Origin: Paraphaeosphaeria minitans
Taxonomy: Eukaryota; Ascomycota; Dothideomycetes; Pleosporales; Didymosphaeriaceae
DNA: 64,000 nucleotides
NCBI GenBank assembly: GCA_015832175.1
Contig: WJXW01000010.1
Span: 1,674,001 to 1,738,000, forward strand
Direction: 5' to 3'
The position numbers were made by a program, and so were the translations under genes. Below the pieces are notes generated by a model. That model was not told the origin of the DNA, did no database searches, and saw nothing but the letters and a program-made list of their open reading frames with translations. Shown in pieces: positions 33,504 to 44,590 of this stretch. Every line of letters begins with the position of its first letter. The first letter of the stretch is position 1.

Positions 33504-34250
33504 ACTAGAAGATTCTAGAAGGTTACCCTTTCTCCCCTAGCCTTTACCTCCTCTTTATAATTATTAATACTACGTTTACAGTGCGCGCTATTCACTTATA
33601 ATATACTATTATAATTTGTATAATATATATATTATAGACACTCTTTTCTATTTTTATAAAGTAACGTTCTTATTAAGGCTATATTACACTATAAGGAACT
33701 ACAGCTAGAGGGGCACATTCTATAATAAGTAGATTATAATATCATTATAGTGTTAAAGTATTTAGCGCTAAAGCCCTATAAAGGGCCTATACTATTAGTA
33801 AGCTAGCTACGTAAAACGTAAACTACACTCTAACTTTATAGAAGTTAAGTATTATTCTACTTAATATAATTAAGTTATTCTTTTACTATCCTCCCTAGTG
33901 TAAAGTAAATACTAATACTTATAACTAGACCTTATAGTATACAGCGTAGAGCTAATAAGGCTAAAAAGAAACACTTTAATTAGGTAGCCTATAGGGCCTA
34001 ATAATAACACTAAAAGACGCTTAAGATAGCTTAATTAGCTTATAAAAACGCTCTACACTTTATAAGTAGATATCTACGTCTATAAATACGCCTAGTAGTG
34101 CTGTAGATTAGGTAGATACTATATTTTTAGTATTAATACTATTAACACGCTAGGACTAATTAATTAAAACATATAGTAGATATTAATAATCTAAGTAGGT
34201 AGTATCTATAGCCTTAGCTACCCTTAACACGAAAAAATCTTGTAATAATA
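33504..34250. other. RIPed DNA, nothing recognised
   Basis: AT-rich with short legible stretches but no motif. Composition returns to normal near 34255. Confidence 0.4.
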
Positions 34251-34302
34251 GTAGGTTTTGCTGTATCTACAGCACAAAGTTGCCCCAGGATCAATTCTCG
34301 TA

Positions 34303-34349
34303 GGGTGAGGCACGAAGCGACGTGGGGCACGATATGCCAAGATTCGGTA
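34303..34349 (-). repeat. Inverted copy of 22721-22767
   Basis: Exact 47-nt reverse-complement match; see the entry at 22721. Confidence 0.9.
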
Positions 34350-34429
34350 TAGGTATTTCTAGCCAAGATTTAGCGGCAGGTTCTCCACTGCCTAGACGTT
34401 ACACACGTACCACCACCTAAGCATTTGTT

Positions 34430-35290
34430 AAACGGCGTTTTAGTGTTGGCGTTAAACTGCAAATAAACTGACCTATCCATGTTCTCCTGCCCGCGCGGTA
34501 CGTTGGACAGCGTTGGGCCTATCGAGTCTCGCGTCGTCGCCCACGGGTAAGTTGCGACGCGTGGACTCCCTCTCGCCCACCTGCCGTCTTCCGGCAGCTT
34601 GATGCGCGTGTCAACGTACGCATCCAGACAGCACCGCTCCGCCTCTAGTTCGTCTGGGACGGCGTCGTGTTCTCCGGCGTGATTGTCTTGGCAATATTTA
34701 CAAAGGTACGATTTCGGCTGTAGAGCTGCGGATGAGGAGCCTCTGCGCAGGTAGCCTCCCAGTGCCGGTACGCAGCGGTCAAATTGTTCGTTATATGTGC
34801 CAGCTTAGTGTTCTCTGCGTGCCCTAGGGTGGCGTTGTTAACGCGGTGTAAGCCAGGGGTTTAGGCAATCTAGTTAAGGACGGTAGTTCACAGCTAACTA
34901 AAGTACTGGTGTTGCAGCTTGTACTATAAGAGCTGCTCCCACCTGCTCTCTTTTTGCTTCACCGCCTCTGCCGACACCGCAACGAATCCCCTGCTGGCGT
35001 TGTCCTCAGAGGCAGGAAGGTACGATGCTAGGGTCGAGTCATTCACCGTCTTGCCGATGGCTGGGAGCAGGCCTAGCCAGAGCTGCTGATCTTGCTTACT
35101 TACGTAAGTGATGTGCTCCTACTGGCTTTAAGATGGAGCTCTAGGAAGATGAAGATCAGCAGCGACTTAGTACTGCCTGCAGCAGGACTAAAGCAGTAGT
35201 CTGCTATCTTATGCAGCGGCAGGTTCCTTGCCAGCTTGCCCCAGGGTTTATACGCAGACACATTTAGGCTGAAACATATATAGTGTCTAG
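34430..35290 (-). pseudogene. Degenerate coding relic, family unknown
   Basis: On the minus strand, long stretches read as protein with scattered stops and frame changes: LLIFIFLELHLKASRS, LPAIGKTVNDSTLASYLPAS, TKLAHITNNLTAAYRHWEAT, LYSRNRTFVNIAKTITPENT, then in another frame ERCCLDAYVDTRIKLPEDGR and PTLSNVPRGQENMDRSVYLQ. Some stops fit Gln-to-TAG change. No family recognised. Confidence 0.4.
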
Positions 35291-35750
35291 GTTCAGAAGC
35301 GGATACGCCTGAGGGTGCCGTTTAATGCCGTTCCGGGCAAATGCTAGGCTGCTGGAGAAGAAGCACACGCTGTCTATATTAAATTCTCACTTTACCATCA
35401 CGTTCTTTTCTACTACTGTTATAGTGCTGTTGCAGGCAAAGATTGCAGGGCAGCGTGTCGTTAGGGGTGCCGATGTCTTTATGAAAAGCGACAGGGCTCG
35501 TGTCCTTGAAAGCAACCTTTAGATCTAAGACTTTGGGCAGAGGAGATGGCTTCATTAACATAAAATCGCCAAGGGCATCTGGCAGTAGTATTCCCCCACT
35601 GTGTACTCCGCGAAGCAGGCACGTTATGTTCTTAAACAACGAGCATGCAGAATACACACCAGGCCCCTAGTAATGTTACCGATAGAGCCGAATTGCCATT
35701 GCATGCTCCTCGTGTGTACAACTTTAGAGTTTCTGCAGTTGCTTAGCGAG
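35291..35750. other. Mixed composition, no gene identified
   Basis: Open frames occur on both strands (for example 35325-35522 plus) but show no domain and no splice signal that would join them. Confidence 0.3.
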
Positions 35751-35759
35751 TTTGTGGAC

Positions 35760-36660
35760 AGTTTGCTCAGTAGGTGGTGTGGCTAGGTTGCCTGTTCCAA
35801 ATGTCGATTGGGCCGGCGACGCTGTTTGGGCAGTGTTTAGGTTAGGCATAGTACTGGCGCGGGTGAATGTTGAGGGAGTGGCTGGGTGTTTGTGGGCCGT
35901 TCAGAGCCTCTGGAGAATAGCAGCTCTTTCTGGAGTGGATGTTTATGTCTGGCGAACACTGCGAGTGTTCGTGATAGGGGGTTCCCCTGCAGCAGCCAAC
36001 TCGTCAGCAACAGGCGCCGTGGACGATGGCTGCAGACTACTGCCCTCGATGGCGGGACTCTGGCTCTCGGTGTTATCAATGGTATCATCGTCTACTTCTG
36101 ACTGCCTTGCTATGTTCCCTAAGTGCTCTAGAATTTCTTATGCGCTTGTAAGTACTTGCGCAGTACGAGCCTGCATCCTAGGTGGAACACGACTAGTCCT
36201 TGCATCTCTGCCCTTTGTCTGCTGTTACAGTACACTTTATTTGTACTCGATGCGTTCGCTCGACTGTTCCCTATCGATCGCTCGGAACTGACTGAAGACC
36301 GTAGCGGCTTCTACCTTGTCCACTGCAGGCGACGCGAGAGGAGAAGCTGGTCTGAACGAAGGTTCGCATGCTCGACTTCAAGTAACTCGTCTGGCTCGAT
36401 GAGAGAGTCGTGAAGGGGCTGTAAGATTCACCAGAGAAGATTTCACCAACCCTTACCTGTAAAACTACCTATACGGTAGCTAGAACGCTAAAACTTAGTC
36501 AGGTGGTGGCCTTCCTTCTAGCCCTGGTCGGCTTAGCTCCATGCACCGCAGCGTCAGCTCCCGCCCGAATCGCAGCTTCGCGAGCATCCTATTCGCTCAC
36601 GTACTCGCTTGAAGCCGGATTGCCGCTAGCAACATGGACGTTCCTGGGGAAGTGCCCCGC
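35760..36660 (-). pseudogene. Degenerate minus-strand coding relic
   Basis: Three short minus-strand stretches have coding character: FPRNVHVASGNPASSEYVSE with AREAAIRAGADAAVHGAKPT near 36480-36660, LIEPDELLEVEHANLRSDQL near 36330-36410, and DDDTIDNTESQSPAIEGSSL near 36040-36100. They are separated by stops and frame changes. The acidic, Ser/Pro-rich tail resembles C-termini of fungal transposases, but this is weak. The 179-aa plus-strand frame at 35752-36291 looks like a shadow. Confidence 0.3.
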
Positions 36661-37834
36661 ATAATTATGCTGCGTATAAATAGACTAAAGTGCAATTGGA
36701 TGGAAGATACGTGGGCGCACGTGTGCGCATCTATTTACTTACCGCATAGTCTTGAATAATTGCGCTTTTCAAGTTCAAGGCTCATATAGGAAGGCTGCTC
36801 CTGTACAGCGATTAGACAGATCTGCTTGTATGTGAGTATCACGTGGGTGTCACGTGGGTACGAAGAGAGATCAGAGCTCCACCCCCGCATATAACAGGAT
36901 CTGTCCAATCACTGTACAGGATCAACCTTCCTATTCAAGCCTAGGAAAACTCAATCATGTGAGATTATGCGGTATTCCTCTCCCCGGCTTTGATACTCGG
37001 GACTGTGGGGTAGCGCCATGTCTGCAAATGCCGGCATCAAACTGCGCGCAAAGTAAAACAAGTTCAATCTCGCGCTTACATTATGACTGCAGCAATGAGC
37101 TGCCGCGGCAGGCTTATATCCTGGTCCGTCACTTTCAGCAACGTTGGAGCTGTAGAGTCCATCTCACCGCCAGACAACAACCTTCGTGCTGTGGGTCATG
37201 CCAAGCAAGGCGTTACCTACTACCCGTTGGCACATCTTCAATGCGTGCTCTTGTCTTAGTACCACAATATCCACCTCGTTTATATTGACTAACGCTGGAA
37301 ATTCTTAATCGCTCACAGTCCAGTCATCTCATCCTCCGGGTCTCTCCAGCATCCCCTCACCACGTCTCCAACTACCGATTCCCCACGATTTTCGTCCTCC
37401 ATAGGCCCGGCTAATCATCCGATCTAGCTTTGCCATCGCACAACATTTACCCAGCCAAGCTTTCCCTAGTACTGCCATGTACCCCAGATGCCAAGGTCTC
37501 GCAGATCCATCTTATTGATGATCACAATCAAGCAGAAGCACGTGGGACTCGGCACTCATCTATACAACCTATCACAATAATGGCGATTATGACTGGCAAT
37601 CTGAGAAGAAACGCAACGCCGCGCATGTTTGCTAGGCTGTGGTGTGTTACCGTATGTGGGCAAGAAACTATCTATTCTGCACACTATCCCTGTGGTTTTG
37701 TTTGCGGTGCTCAGCTCCCGACATTCAATATCACCATCCCGAGGCTGGAAGTATAATAGCCCAGACGACACCCTGTGCCGAAACTGTAAAGCATCCCCCT
37801 TTCTATACACCAACTTCTGCTACAGCGACTCAAG
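36661..37834. other. Intergenic region and likely promoter of the dioxygenase gene
   Basis: No convincing gene. CT-rich tracts at 37320-37400 and 37790-37830 lie upstream of the start codon, as is common in fungal promoters. A plus-strand frame at 36854-37288 has no recognisable feature. Confidence 0.35.
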
Positions 37835-39000
37835 ATGGTCCAACTTTCCCAAGCTGTGACTGCCGCTATTCTGGCAATTGGGGTCTTTGCTCATCCAGGC
37901 GGCAACGTTAACAAGGAGATTTTGAGGCGCCAGGCTCATCTCGATTATCCCGAACGCCGAACTGTCCAGTCATGCAAGAGGGATCTCATCGAAAGCGGCT
38001 GGGTAAGGGAGCAACATCGGAGGCGCGAAGCCAGACTCCACGATATTCGAGTTGCTGCTGGCTTTGCTAAACCGGGAGAGCTTGTTCGTCGAGACGTTGG
38101 TGAGGTTGAGGAAGAGTACGGAGTTGAGGCCTCTTGCACCCTTGATCCTGAGGCAACTGAGGGCCCATATTGTAAGGCAGCCAGTTATTTGCATACTACG
38201 ATAGATACTGACCCAAACAGGGGTTGTGGGTGAGCTGGTCCGTCAGAATCTGTTGACAGGCGAGAAAGGTGCTATAACGCACTTGGACATCAACGTCGTG
38301 GACACTTCGACCTGCAAGCCAGTTACAGACGCATACCTTGAGATGTGGGGCTCGAATTCTACTGTAAGCAGAAATGTGTCTTTTGCATCACTTGAACTGA
38401 CGATCCAGGGTGTCTACACTGGCGTTCAAGCCCGTGGCAACGGTGACGGCGGACCATCGTCTCTAGTGAGCAATGCGCTTCGCGGCTTGCAGCCGACTAG
38501 TGCGAATGGAACTGCAACCTTCATCACCGTCATTCCAGGCCACTACGTCGGCCGTACAAACCACTTACATAGTGAGACTCTGCTTCCTATCAATCATGAC
38601 ATCGCGTATGTTCTAACCCGTCTCAGCCATTGTTCACCACGGTGCCACCCTTCTCCCCAACAATACCATCTCTGGCGGCACTATCTCTCATGTCGGACAA
38701 TTCTACATCGAACAAAACTTTCTTAACCAAGTCGAGAAGACGGCACCGTACAATACCAACACCCAGAAGCATACCACCAATGCCCAAGATTTCCTCTTTA
38801 ATATGGGCAAGCAGGGAGGCGATGACCCAGTTATGAAGATCTCGCTTATTGGTAGCAAAATCGAAGATGGCCTTTACGCGACTATCGATGTTGGCGTGAA
38901 CCCCAAAGCTAGGCGAAACCCGGCACCCGTTAATATGTGGACAACTTCTGGTGGCAAGCCGTACCCAAACAGCCCTTGGACTGGGTATCCCGACACGTGA
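37835..39000 (+). CDS. Secreted intradiol ring-cleavage dioxygenase
   Basis: Spliced from 37835-38171, 38221-38363, 38409-38571 and 38627-39000. Introns are 49, 45 and 55 bp (GTAAGG...ACAG, GTAAGC...CCAG, GTGAGA...TCAG). The product is 338 aa. It begins with a signal peptide (MVQLSQAVTAAILAIGVFA). The intradiol core is complete: TEGPYW-VVGELVRQ, LDINVVDTSTCKPVTDAYLE, GVYTG, VIPGHYVGRTNHLH, HVGQFYIEQ and YNTNTQKHTTNAQD. The four Fe(III) ligands should be Tyr163, Tyr206, His212 and His214. Such enzymes insert O2 between the two hydroxyls of catechol-type rings to give muconates; the secreted fungal group probably acts on extracellular plant or lignin-derived phenolics. The second intron is a multiple of three and keeps the frame if retained. 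A further GTGAGT...TATAG intron (38997-39045) could replace the last stop and add 13 residues, ending at 39088. Appears functional. Confidence 0.9.
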
Positions 39001-39088
39001 GTTCTCTTTTTACCCATTTACGAGGCTACGTACTTATAATTATAGTTGCAAAAACTGCGGATTTGGTGGAAGGCCCCCGACTATATAA

Positions 39089-39493
39089 AGACACATCGTG
39101 GAAGAAATAGTTCAGCACGAGGGCAGCCAGTGCGCTTTATCTTGCATTGTGATTGTTCTTTGTATTTATCTATATACAGGCAATTCTCGTTAATGCAAGC
39201 TTTAAAGTCACCTTGCTGTATCCGGTTTAATGCACATTAACCTCTTTTAATAAGCGTTAATAACCGGCAGGCAACTTAAGCTAAAGTGCGAAATGTTCCA
39301 CGCTAGTAGAGTCACACACCACGGAAATATTGGATATACAAACAACGGAAAAGAATTCCAGCTCGAGGCATCAGCCAATAGAGAAAAGATATAACGAGCC
39401 TCGAGCTTAGACCTTTAGGATACCACCCTAGCACGCTAGGTAGTATAGACCATCTTGGGGTAATAGAATTTAGTCTAAATCGGGCCCTATAGT
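39089..39493. other. Downstream flank, transition to AT-rich block
   Basis: No gene seen. A 9-bp inverted repeat (GCTCGAGGC at 39361-39369, GCCTCGAGC at 39398-39406) is present; the significance is unclear. Confidence 0.35.
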
Positions 39494-39904
39494 TGTTAAG
39501 ATCCGAAGTGCAGATCACTTGGACCACACATGTAACTATTTCGTGAAGCAGCGTGTGCGGCGCAGTTACGGGTTACGTGACCTAATTAGTATAATTAGTG
39601 ACCTTGACACACTAAGTAGACTAAGCAGACTATAGCACTAATTACTAAGCACAACCTAATTACCTTACTTAGTGTAATTAGTTTAACTAATCACCCTAGT
39701 ATATAGGAACGTAAAAATACACTCTGTATACTTATGTTTAACCTATTTATTAATCTATTATTTAGATTACATTTAGGCTATATTATTAATCTATTACATG
39801 TTATAAGATACTATTATATTAATAAGATCTTTTAATCTTTATAAGTACTCCTACCTAAGAACTAACCTTAACCCTTTAGGAGTAGCTACTTTCTTAGATT
39901 TAAT
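39494..39904 (+). repeat. Gypsy-type LTR (U3 variant C)
   Basis: 411 bp, TGTTAAGATCCGAAGTGCAG...GATTTAATA. Its U3 matches 23091-23502. It is followed by TCTTAAACACTC and about 60 bp similar to the 5' internal border at 24760, after which the sequence diverges. Confidence 0.8.
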
Positions 39905-42454
39905 ATCTTAAACACTCTTTATATAAATACTATATAAACTTCTACTTCTCTTTAACCACTTTGGCTACTACTAATAAAACAACACTTATTAGTAACAACT
40001 ATAATAAGAGAGTAAAACCAAAGTTATTACTTATAATAAAAGACGAACGCAGTAAGAAGAGAAGAATAAGCTTCTTATAATAGAACTTTATATACTAGAG
40101 AAAACTTAGGGCTTAATTAGGACGGAAATACGGCGTTGTAAATAGGCTAGAAGCCTACTTTTATAAGCGCTAATTAGCTCCTAAAACCTAACGTAATAAC
40201 GTTTTGCTAATTTTAAAGTAGATACACCTAATTACACTACTACGTAGCCCCCTTTCTTTTGCACGCATAGGTAGACTTAACTATTACTTCCTAATACTAA
40301 GAAAACTCTACTACCCTTCCCTTGCTGCTACTTTTTATAAAATATACCTCTATTTTAATAATGCTGCCTTTTTTACTAGTACCTATAGCTTACACCTTAT
40401 CTTTATTATTATTATCTTTCTTATCTATTACTAGTAACACAGATAATGCCTCTATAATACCTATAAACACTATTATAATAGTTTAATATAGTAATACCCC
40501 GTCTAGCACTAAGGCACCTATTATACACGATATAGGATTACTTATAAGTAAAGACGTAGCTACTTTATTTATAAGAATAAGGTTAGTGTCTATAAATCGC
40601 GTTACCTTACAGTGCTAATACTATATAGAGATTTCTAGGCATGCCTCCTATCTACTTTTACTTTACCTAACATATCTAAACTACCTCTACACACGCTATT
40701 AAATCTCCCACTTTAGCGCGTAATTACAGTGCCTATATAAATAAATACTAAAGTAGTAGAAGATAGTACTGTACTCCCTCTAGCGTTAAGGTCCTAGTAG
40801 CTTATACTTATTAAATACTATTTAATTATTATTATATAGCATTAATAGTTTCTATAGTATATAGATAATCTAGATTAAGAGGAACTTCTTACCTATAAAG
40901 TTTATAAGCTTTAGGAATAGGCAGAATAGCGTCTTTATAAAGTAAATTAGTATAATATTCTTAAAAGTAATGTTCTCTTGCCTATCCTTTAGAACTATAT
41001 AGGCAATAGCACATAAATAGTAGTATAATATTTACTCTTATTTGCGCTAAATATACGCTATAAATACTCTACGCTTTTTAACTATTAGTTAGCTCTTTAT
41101 CTATAAAAATCGCCTAATACTAAAACTAATATCTAGTAAAATTTTCCTATATCTTACTACTCTGCGTATAGTGTTTTACACCTACTACTTCTTAAACACT
41201 TTTATAACCTCTCTTTACCTACTACTTTTTAGTAAGTCTATAACTAATAGCTAGCTAATATATAGTACTCTATTATACTAAGTATAGTCATATACTTAAC
41301 CTAGCTATTAATTCCTTTAAGAGCAGTAAATCTATAAAAGGATATATATAGTGTAGAGAAAAACACACTGTTCTCTTACTTACATACCTTTCTTATTAAT
41401 AGCGCTCTCTTAGCTTTAATGCTAGCACGCTAGATTATCTACTAGCTTCTAAAGATATAGCGTTAATACTACTAAAATCCTTACTATCTCTTTTATAACT
41501 TTTTAGTAAACATTTTTTAATACTAACTTACACTTTAATACTAACTTATACTTTAACACTAACTTATACTTTAACACTAACTTACACTCTAATATATAAT
41601 TTATAAGCTCTTTAGAGGTATTTAGATTACTACCCTAACTATTATTTTATTAAATAGGTCTTACGCTGTGGCCTCTATCTAGAGTTCTATTACTATAAGC
41701 ACCTTTGCCTAGAATCTAGCTAATAACTACGTCTATAATTGTATATATATAATGTATAGTATCTACTCCTTAGTAACCTACACCTACCTTAAAGGTATTA
41801 GAGTAAGCATTAGTCTTTAATAGCCCTACGACTTCTAGTAATAATAAATTTAATAATAGAGCTATTACTACTAAAGATTTTATAATTAATAATAATTAGG
41901 CTAATTAGTAGAATATTTCTACTTACCTACCTATAGATCTAACAGCCCTAAACTTCCTATAAGAGCCTGCGCTTTTTCTAGAGAAAAGTGTATATATATC
42001 TAAGTTCTATACTAAAGTTAATTAGATATAATTAACTATCTGTCTTACTTATAACCGTAGGTGGTTCTATCTAGATATTATTGAACTGGAATGTGCAGAC
42101 TGTTAAAAAGATTAAAATAAATCTAGTGGCACTAATTTTATATCACTTTATAGAGCTAAAAATAATATAGATCTTAGCCTATTACCTCTATTATTATCAC
42201 CCCTTACTAATATAGAGGAATGCCTACTTATACGTGTTTAAGTTATAATAAAGATTTATACGCACTAGGGCGCCTAATACTACTATAAAGATATATCTAT
42301 AATTTTATAGTTAACACTGTAATACCTTTTACTTAACCCCCTTATCTACTCTAATAAGTAGAGGTTATTATCCTAAAGCCCACTTAGGTAGATAGCAATA
42401 ATACTAATTAAGTTAACTAGTAATTTCGAAAAAAGTACTAAGTGCGGTAATATA
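39905..42454. other. RIPed DNA, unclassified
   Basis: AT-rich, no legible conserved motif on either strand. It includes an 18-bp tandem repeat (41519-41590) and an inverted fragment of the LTR-like sequence at 23996 (about 41875-41944). Confidence 0.4.
41519..41590 (+). repeat. 18-bp tandem repeat, four copies
   Basis: AATACTAACTTACACTTT and close variants, four times without spacing. Differences are C/T only. As a multiple of three it could come from a repetitive coding tract. Confidence 0.85.
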
Positions 42455-42930
42455 TAGTAAAATATAATAGTAATCCACATAAAGTTTATTTAATAGGCTT
42501 ATGATAAAAAACTCAGTTTAATGTTAATTTAACATATAACATTACCCTTAATTTTTAGTTATTATGTCACTTAACATTAAAAAGACAATTCACAGAATTA
42601 GAATACTATATTAAAGTAGACAGTATTTACCTATTTAAGAAAGAGTGCAAAAGCACTAACTACTAACTTTATAACCTATTAGACTTTATAGCCAATTAGA
42701 GTAAAGAAAACTGTAATCTATTTACTATAACTTATATAGAAACTATTAGGCCTATATTAGGCTAAAAAGCTAGTACAGAGACTATACTTAAAGAAGGTAT
42801 AGTTACTATCTATTATCTTAGCTATTAGGTAAATATACATAGTATCCTTAGCCTAAATAGTAACGCGTTTAGCGTAAATATATATAAAATTAACGCCTAA
42901 GAAAATATGAGAAAAACTCTTAAAAAGACT
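42455..42930 (+). repeat. Repeat shared with 23525-23995
   Basis: RIP-type differences only over most of its length. The two copies diverge after AGAAAAACTCTTA, where the other copy enters the probable LTR. Confidence 0.6.
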
Positions 42931-43319
42931 AATATAATAGCTAATACTTACACTTAAACTAATTTACTATAATAGCCTTAAAAGCTCCTTATAAGGCTTT
43001 AAGGGCTATAGACCTAAATTAATAAGGTTAAGTAAATATAGTGTGGTAGACTTTATAAATAAGTTGCTAGAAGGGTAGTTTTAGGATAAAAAGGTTAGTA
43101 GAATGCTAGAAAAGACAAATCTCCTATAAAGCCCTTACTATATCCTATTAGCCTAATACCTATCTAATACTATATATATACACTTACTACTAGGCTTATG
43201 ATAATATAGCTTTCTAACCTTACTATTTTTGCCTACACTTTACTTTCTAGTAATAATGCTGCTAGTAGAGGCCTTTTTTATAGAAGTATAGTTAATACGC
43301 TTCTGGCTATATAGAACTC

Positions 43320-43610
43320 TACTAGGACCCTTTTTATAAGTAGAAGTCTTACTAGTAAGAGCCTTACTAGCAGAAGCCTTATAAGCGGATTCTATAATAG
43401 TAGTGGTAGTAGGAGCCTTATAAGCGGATCCTATAGTAGTAGTAATAGTAGAAGCCTTACGAGCGAATCCTGCGGCAGTAGTAGTAGTAGGAACTATAGT
43501 AGTAGTAGTAGTAGGAACTGTAGAAGTAGTGGTAGTAGGACCTTTAGCAGTAGTGGTAGTAGGACCTTTAGTAGTAGTAGTAGTAGGGCCTTTAGTACTA
43601 GTGGCATAAG
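43320..43610 (-). repeat. Minisatellite-like tract, Thr/Pro-rich on the minus strand
   Basis: Imperfect repeats of AGTAGTAGTAGTAGGACCTTT and relatives. Minus-strand translation gives runs such as GPTTTTTKGPTTT and VPTTTTTIVPTTTT with SAYKAPTTTT units: a low-complexity Thr-rich segment of a former protein, or a simple-repeat expansion. Less RIPed than its surroundings. Confidence 0.6.
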
Positions 43611-44259
43611 TGTTATAGTAGGAGGTAGTTTAAGATATTATTAATATTATAGCTAGTAGGAAGCCTATTACTATTAGTATTAGCTAAGATAGAGTAAATA
43701 TAGGTATACCTAGACTAGACGTTAGATAGGCAGTTTAAGGATTAGAAAGTGTTAGAAAAGTAATAGTAGTGGCTTTACATATATAATGCCTATAAAGTAA
43801 GAGTAATAGTAAGAGATTATAAGTGAAAACTAGCGCCTATAGGTAATTCTTATAATTAAAGCTTAACTATCTAAATAGCTTATATTAAAATAAAGCTACT
43901 ACTACTATAGTATAAGGTATTAGGCGGGTATTAGCTTTCCTAAAAAGCCATAGTTACAGCGTATAATACTAGCCACGTATACCCAGAAATAGAGCGTTGT
44001 ATAATAAATAGTATTAGTTTTAAATAGTAATAATAAACTATGCTAAGCTTAAGCAAAGATTATACTAATAGTAAGCTAAGGGCGTGCGCTAGGCCATAAC
44101 TAGAGCGTGTAACTAAAAATAAAATAACGCTTTTAGTAACTGCTTCTACTTACCTCTATACACACTTTCTACTATATTCTACCTAACATATCCTGCCCAA
44201 TACTATCCTAATACCTATAATAATAGATAATAGCAAAAGCCCTTATAAGAGGCGTAAGT

Positions 44260-44590
44260 AAGATTACAAATATTTAACTAATCTAAATATAAAGAAGAAT
44301 ATGGCTCTTTATAATAGGATAGGTCTAGAGCAGCGTAAATAAGCTAATATAAAAAACCAGATAATAAGACAAGATTAATATTCAAGGGTATAAAGTTTAA
44401 ACTAGCCTATTAGCATTTAATTAATGCTGCTAAAGAAGATGATAAGGAGACTCTAATAAAGTAATTACGTATCTAATTAAATAATATTATTACTACATCT
44501 TAGTAAGCATATGCCCTAAAGTATTAGTAAGTATTAGTCCCTAATACTAATGTAGGTTTAAGAAAGGAAAGCTTTAGTAGTAACTAGTAA
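44260..44590 (+). pseudogene. RIPed coding relic, family unknown
   Basis: One plus frame reads LIFKGIKFKLAY, stop, HLINAAKEDDKETLIK, stop, LRIQLNNIITTS, stop, AYALKY and VLVPNTNVGLRKESFSSN, with stops only at Gln-like positions. It looks like the DNA-binding or gag part of a transposon protein; not identified. Similar legible pieces continue weakly to about 45600. Confidence 0.4.

Noticed and set aside
35752..36291. 179-codon plus-strand open frame
   Set aside because: Composition is Cys/Val/Ser-rich without domain features; the minus strand carries the more protein-like (degenerate) sequence.
36854..37288. 144-codon plus-strand open frame upstream of the dioxygenase gene
   Set aside because: No motif, no signal peptide, and protein composition looks random; more likely promoter or intergenic DNA.
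39361..39406. 9-bp inverted repeat GCTCGAGGC/GCCTCGAGC as a terminator hairpin
   Set aside because: A 28-nt loop and no functional context in a eukaryote; probably chance.
43320..43610. Possible CRISPR-like array
   Set aside because: Repeats are contiguous, imperfect and low-complexity, with no regular unique spacers, and the genome is eukaryotic.
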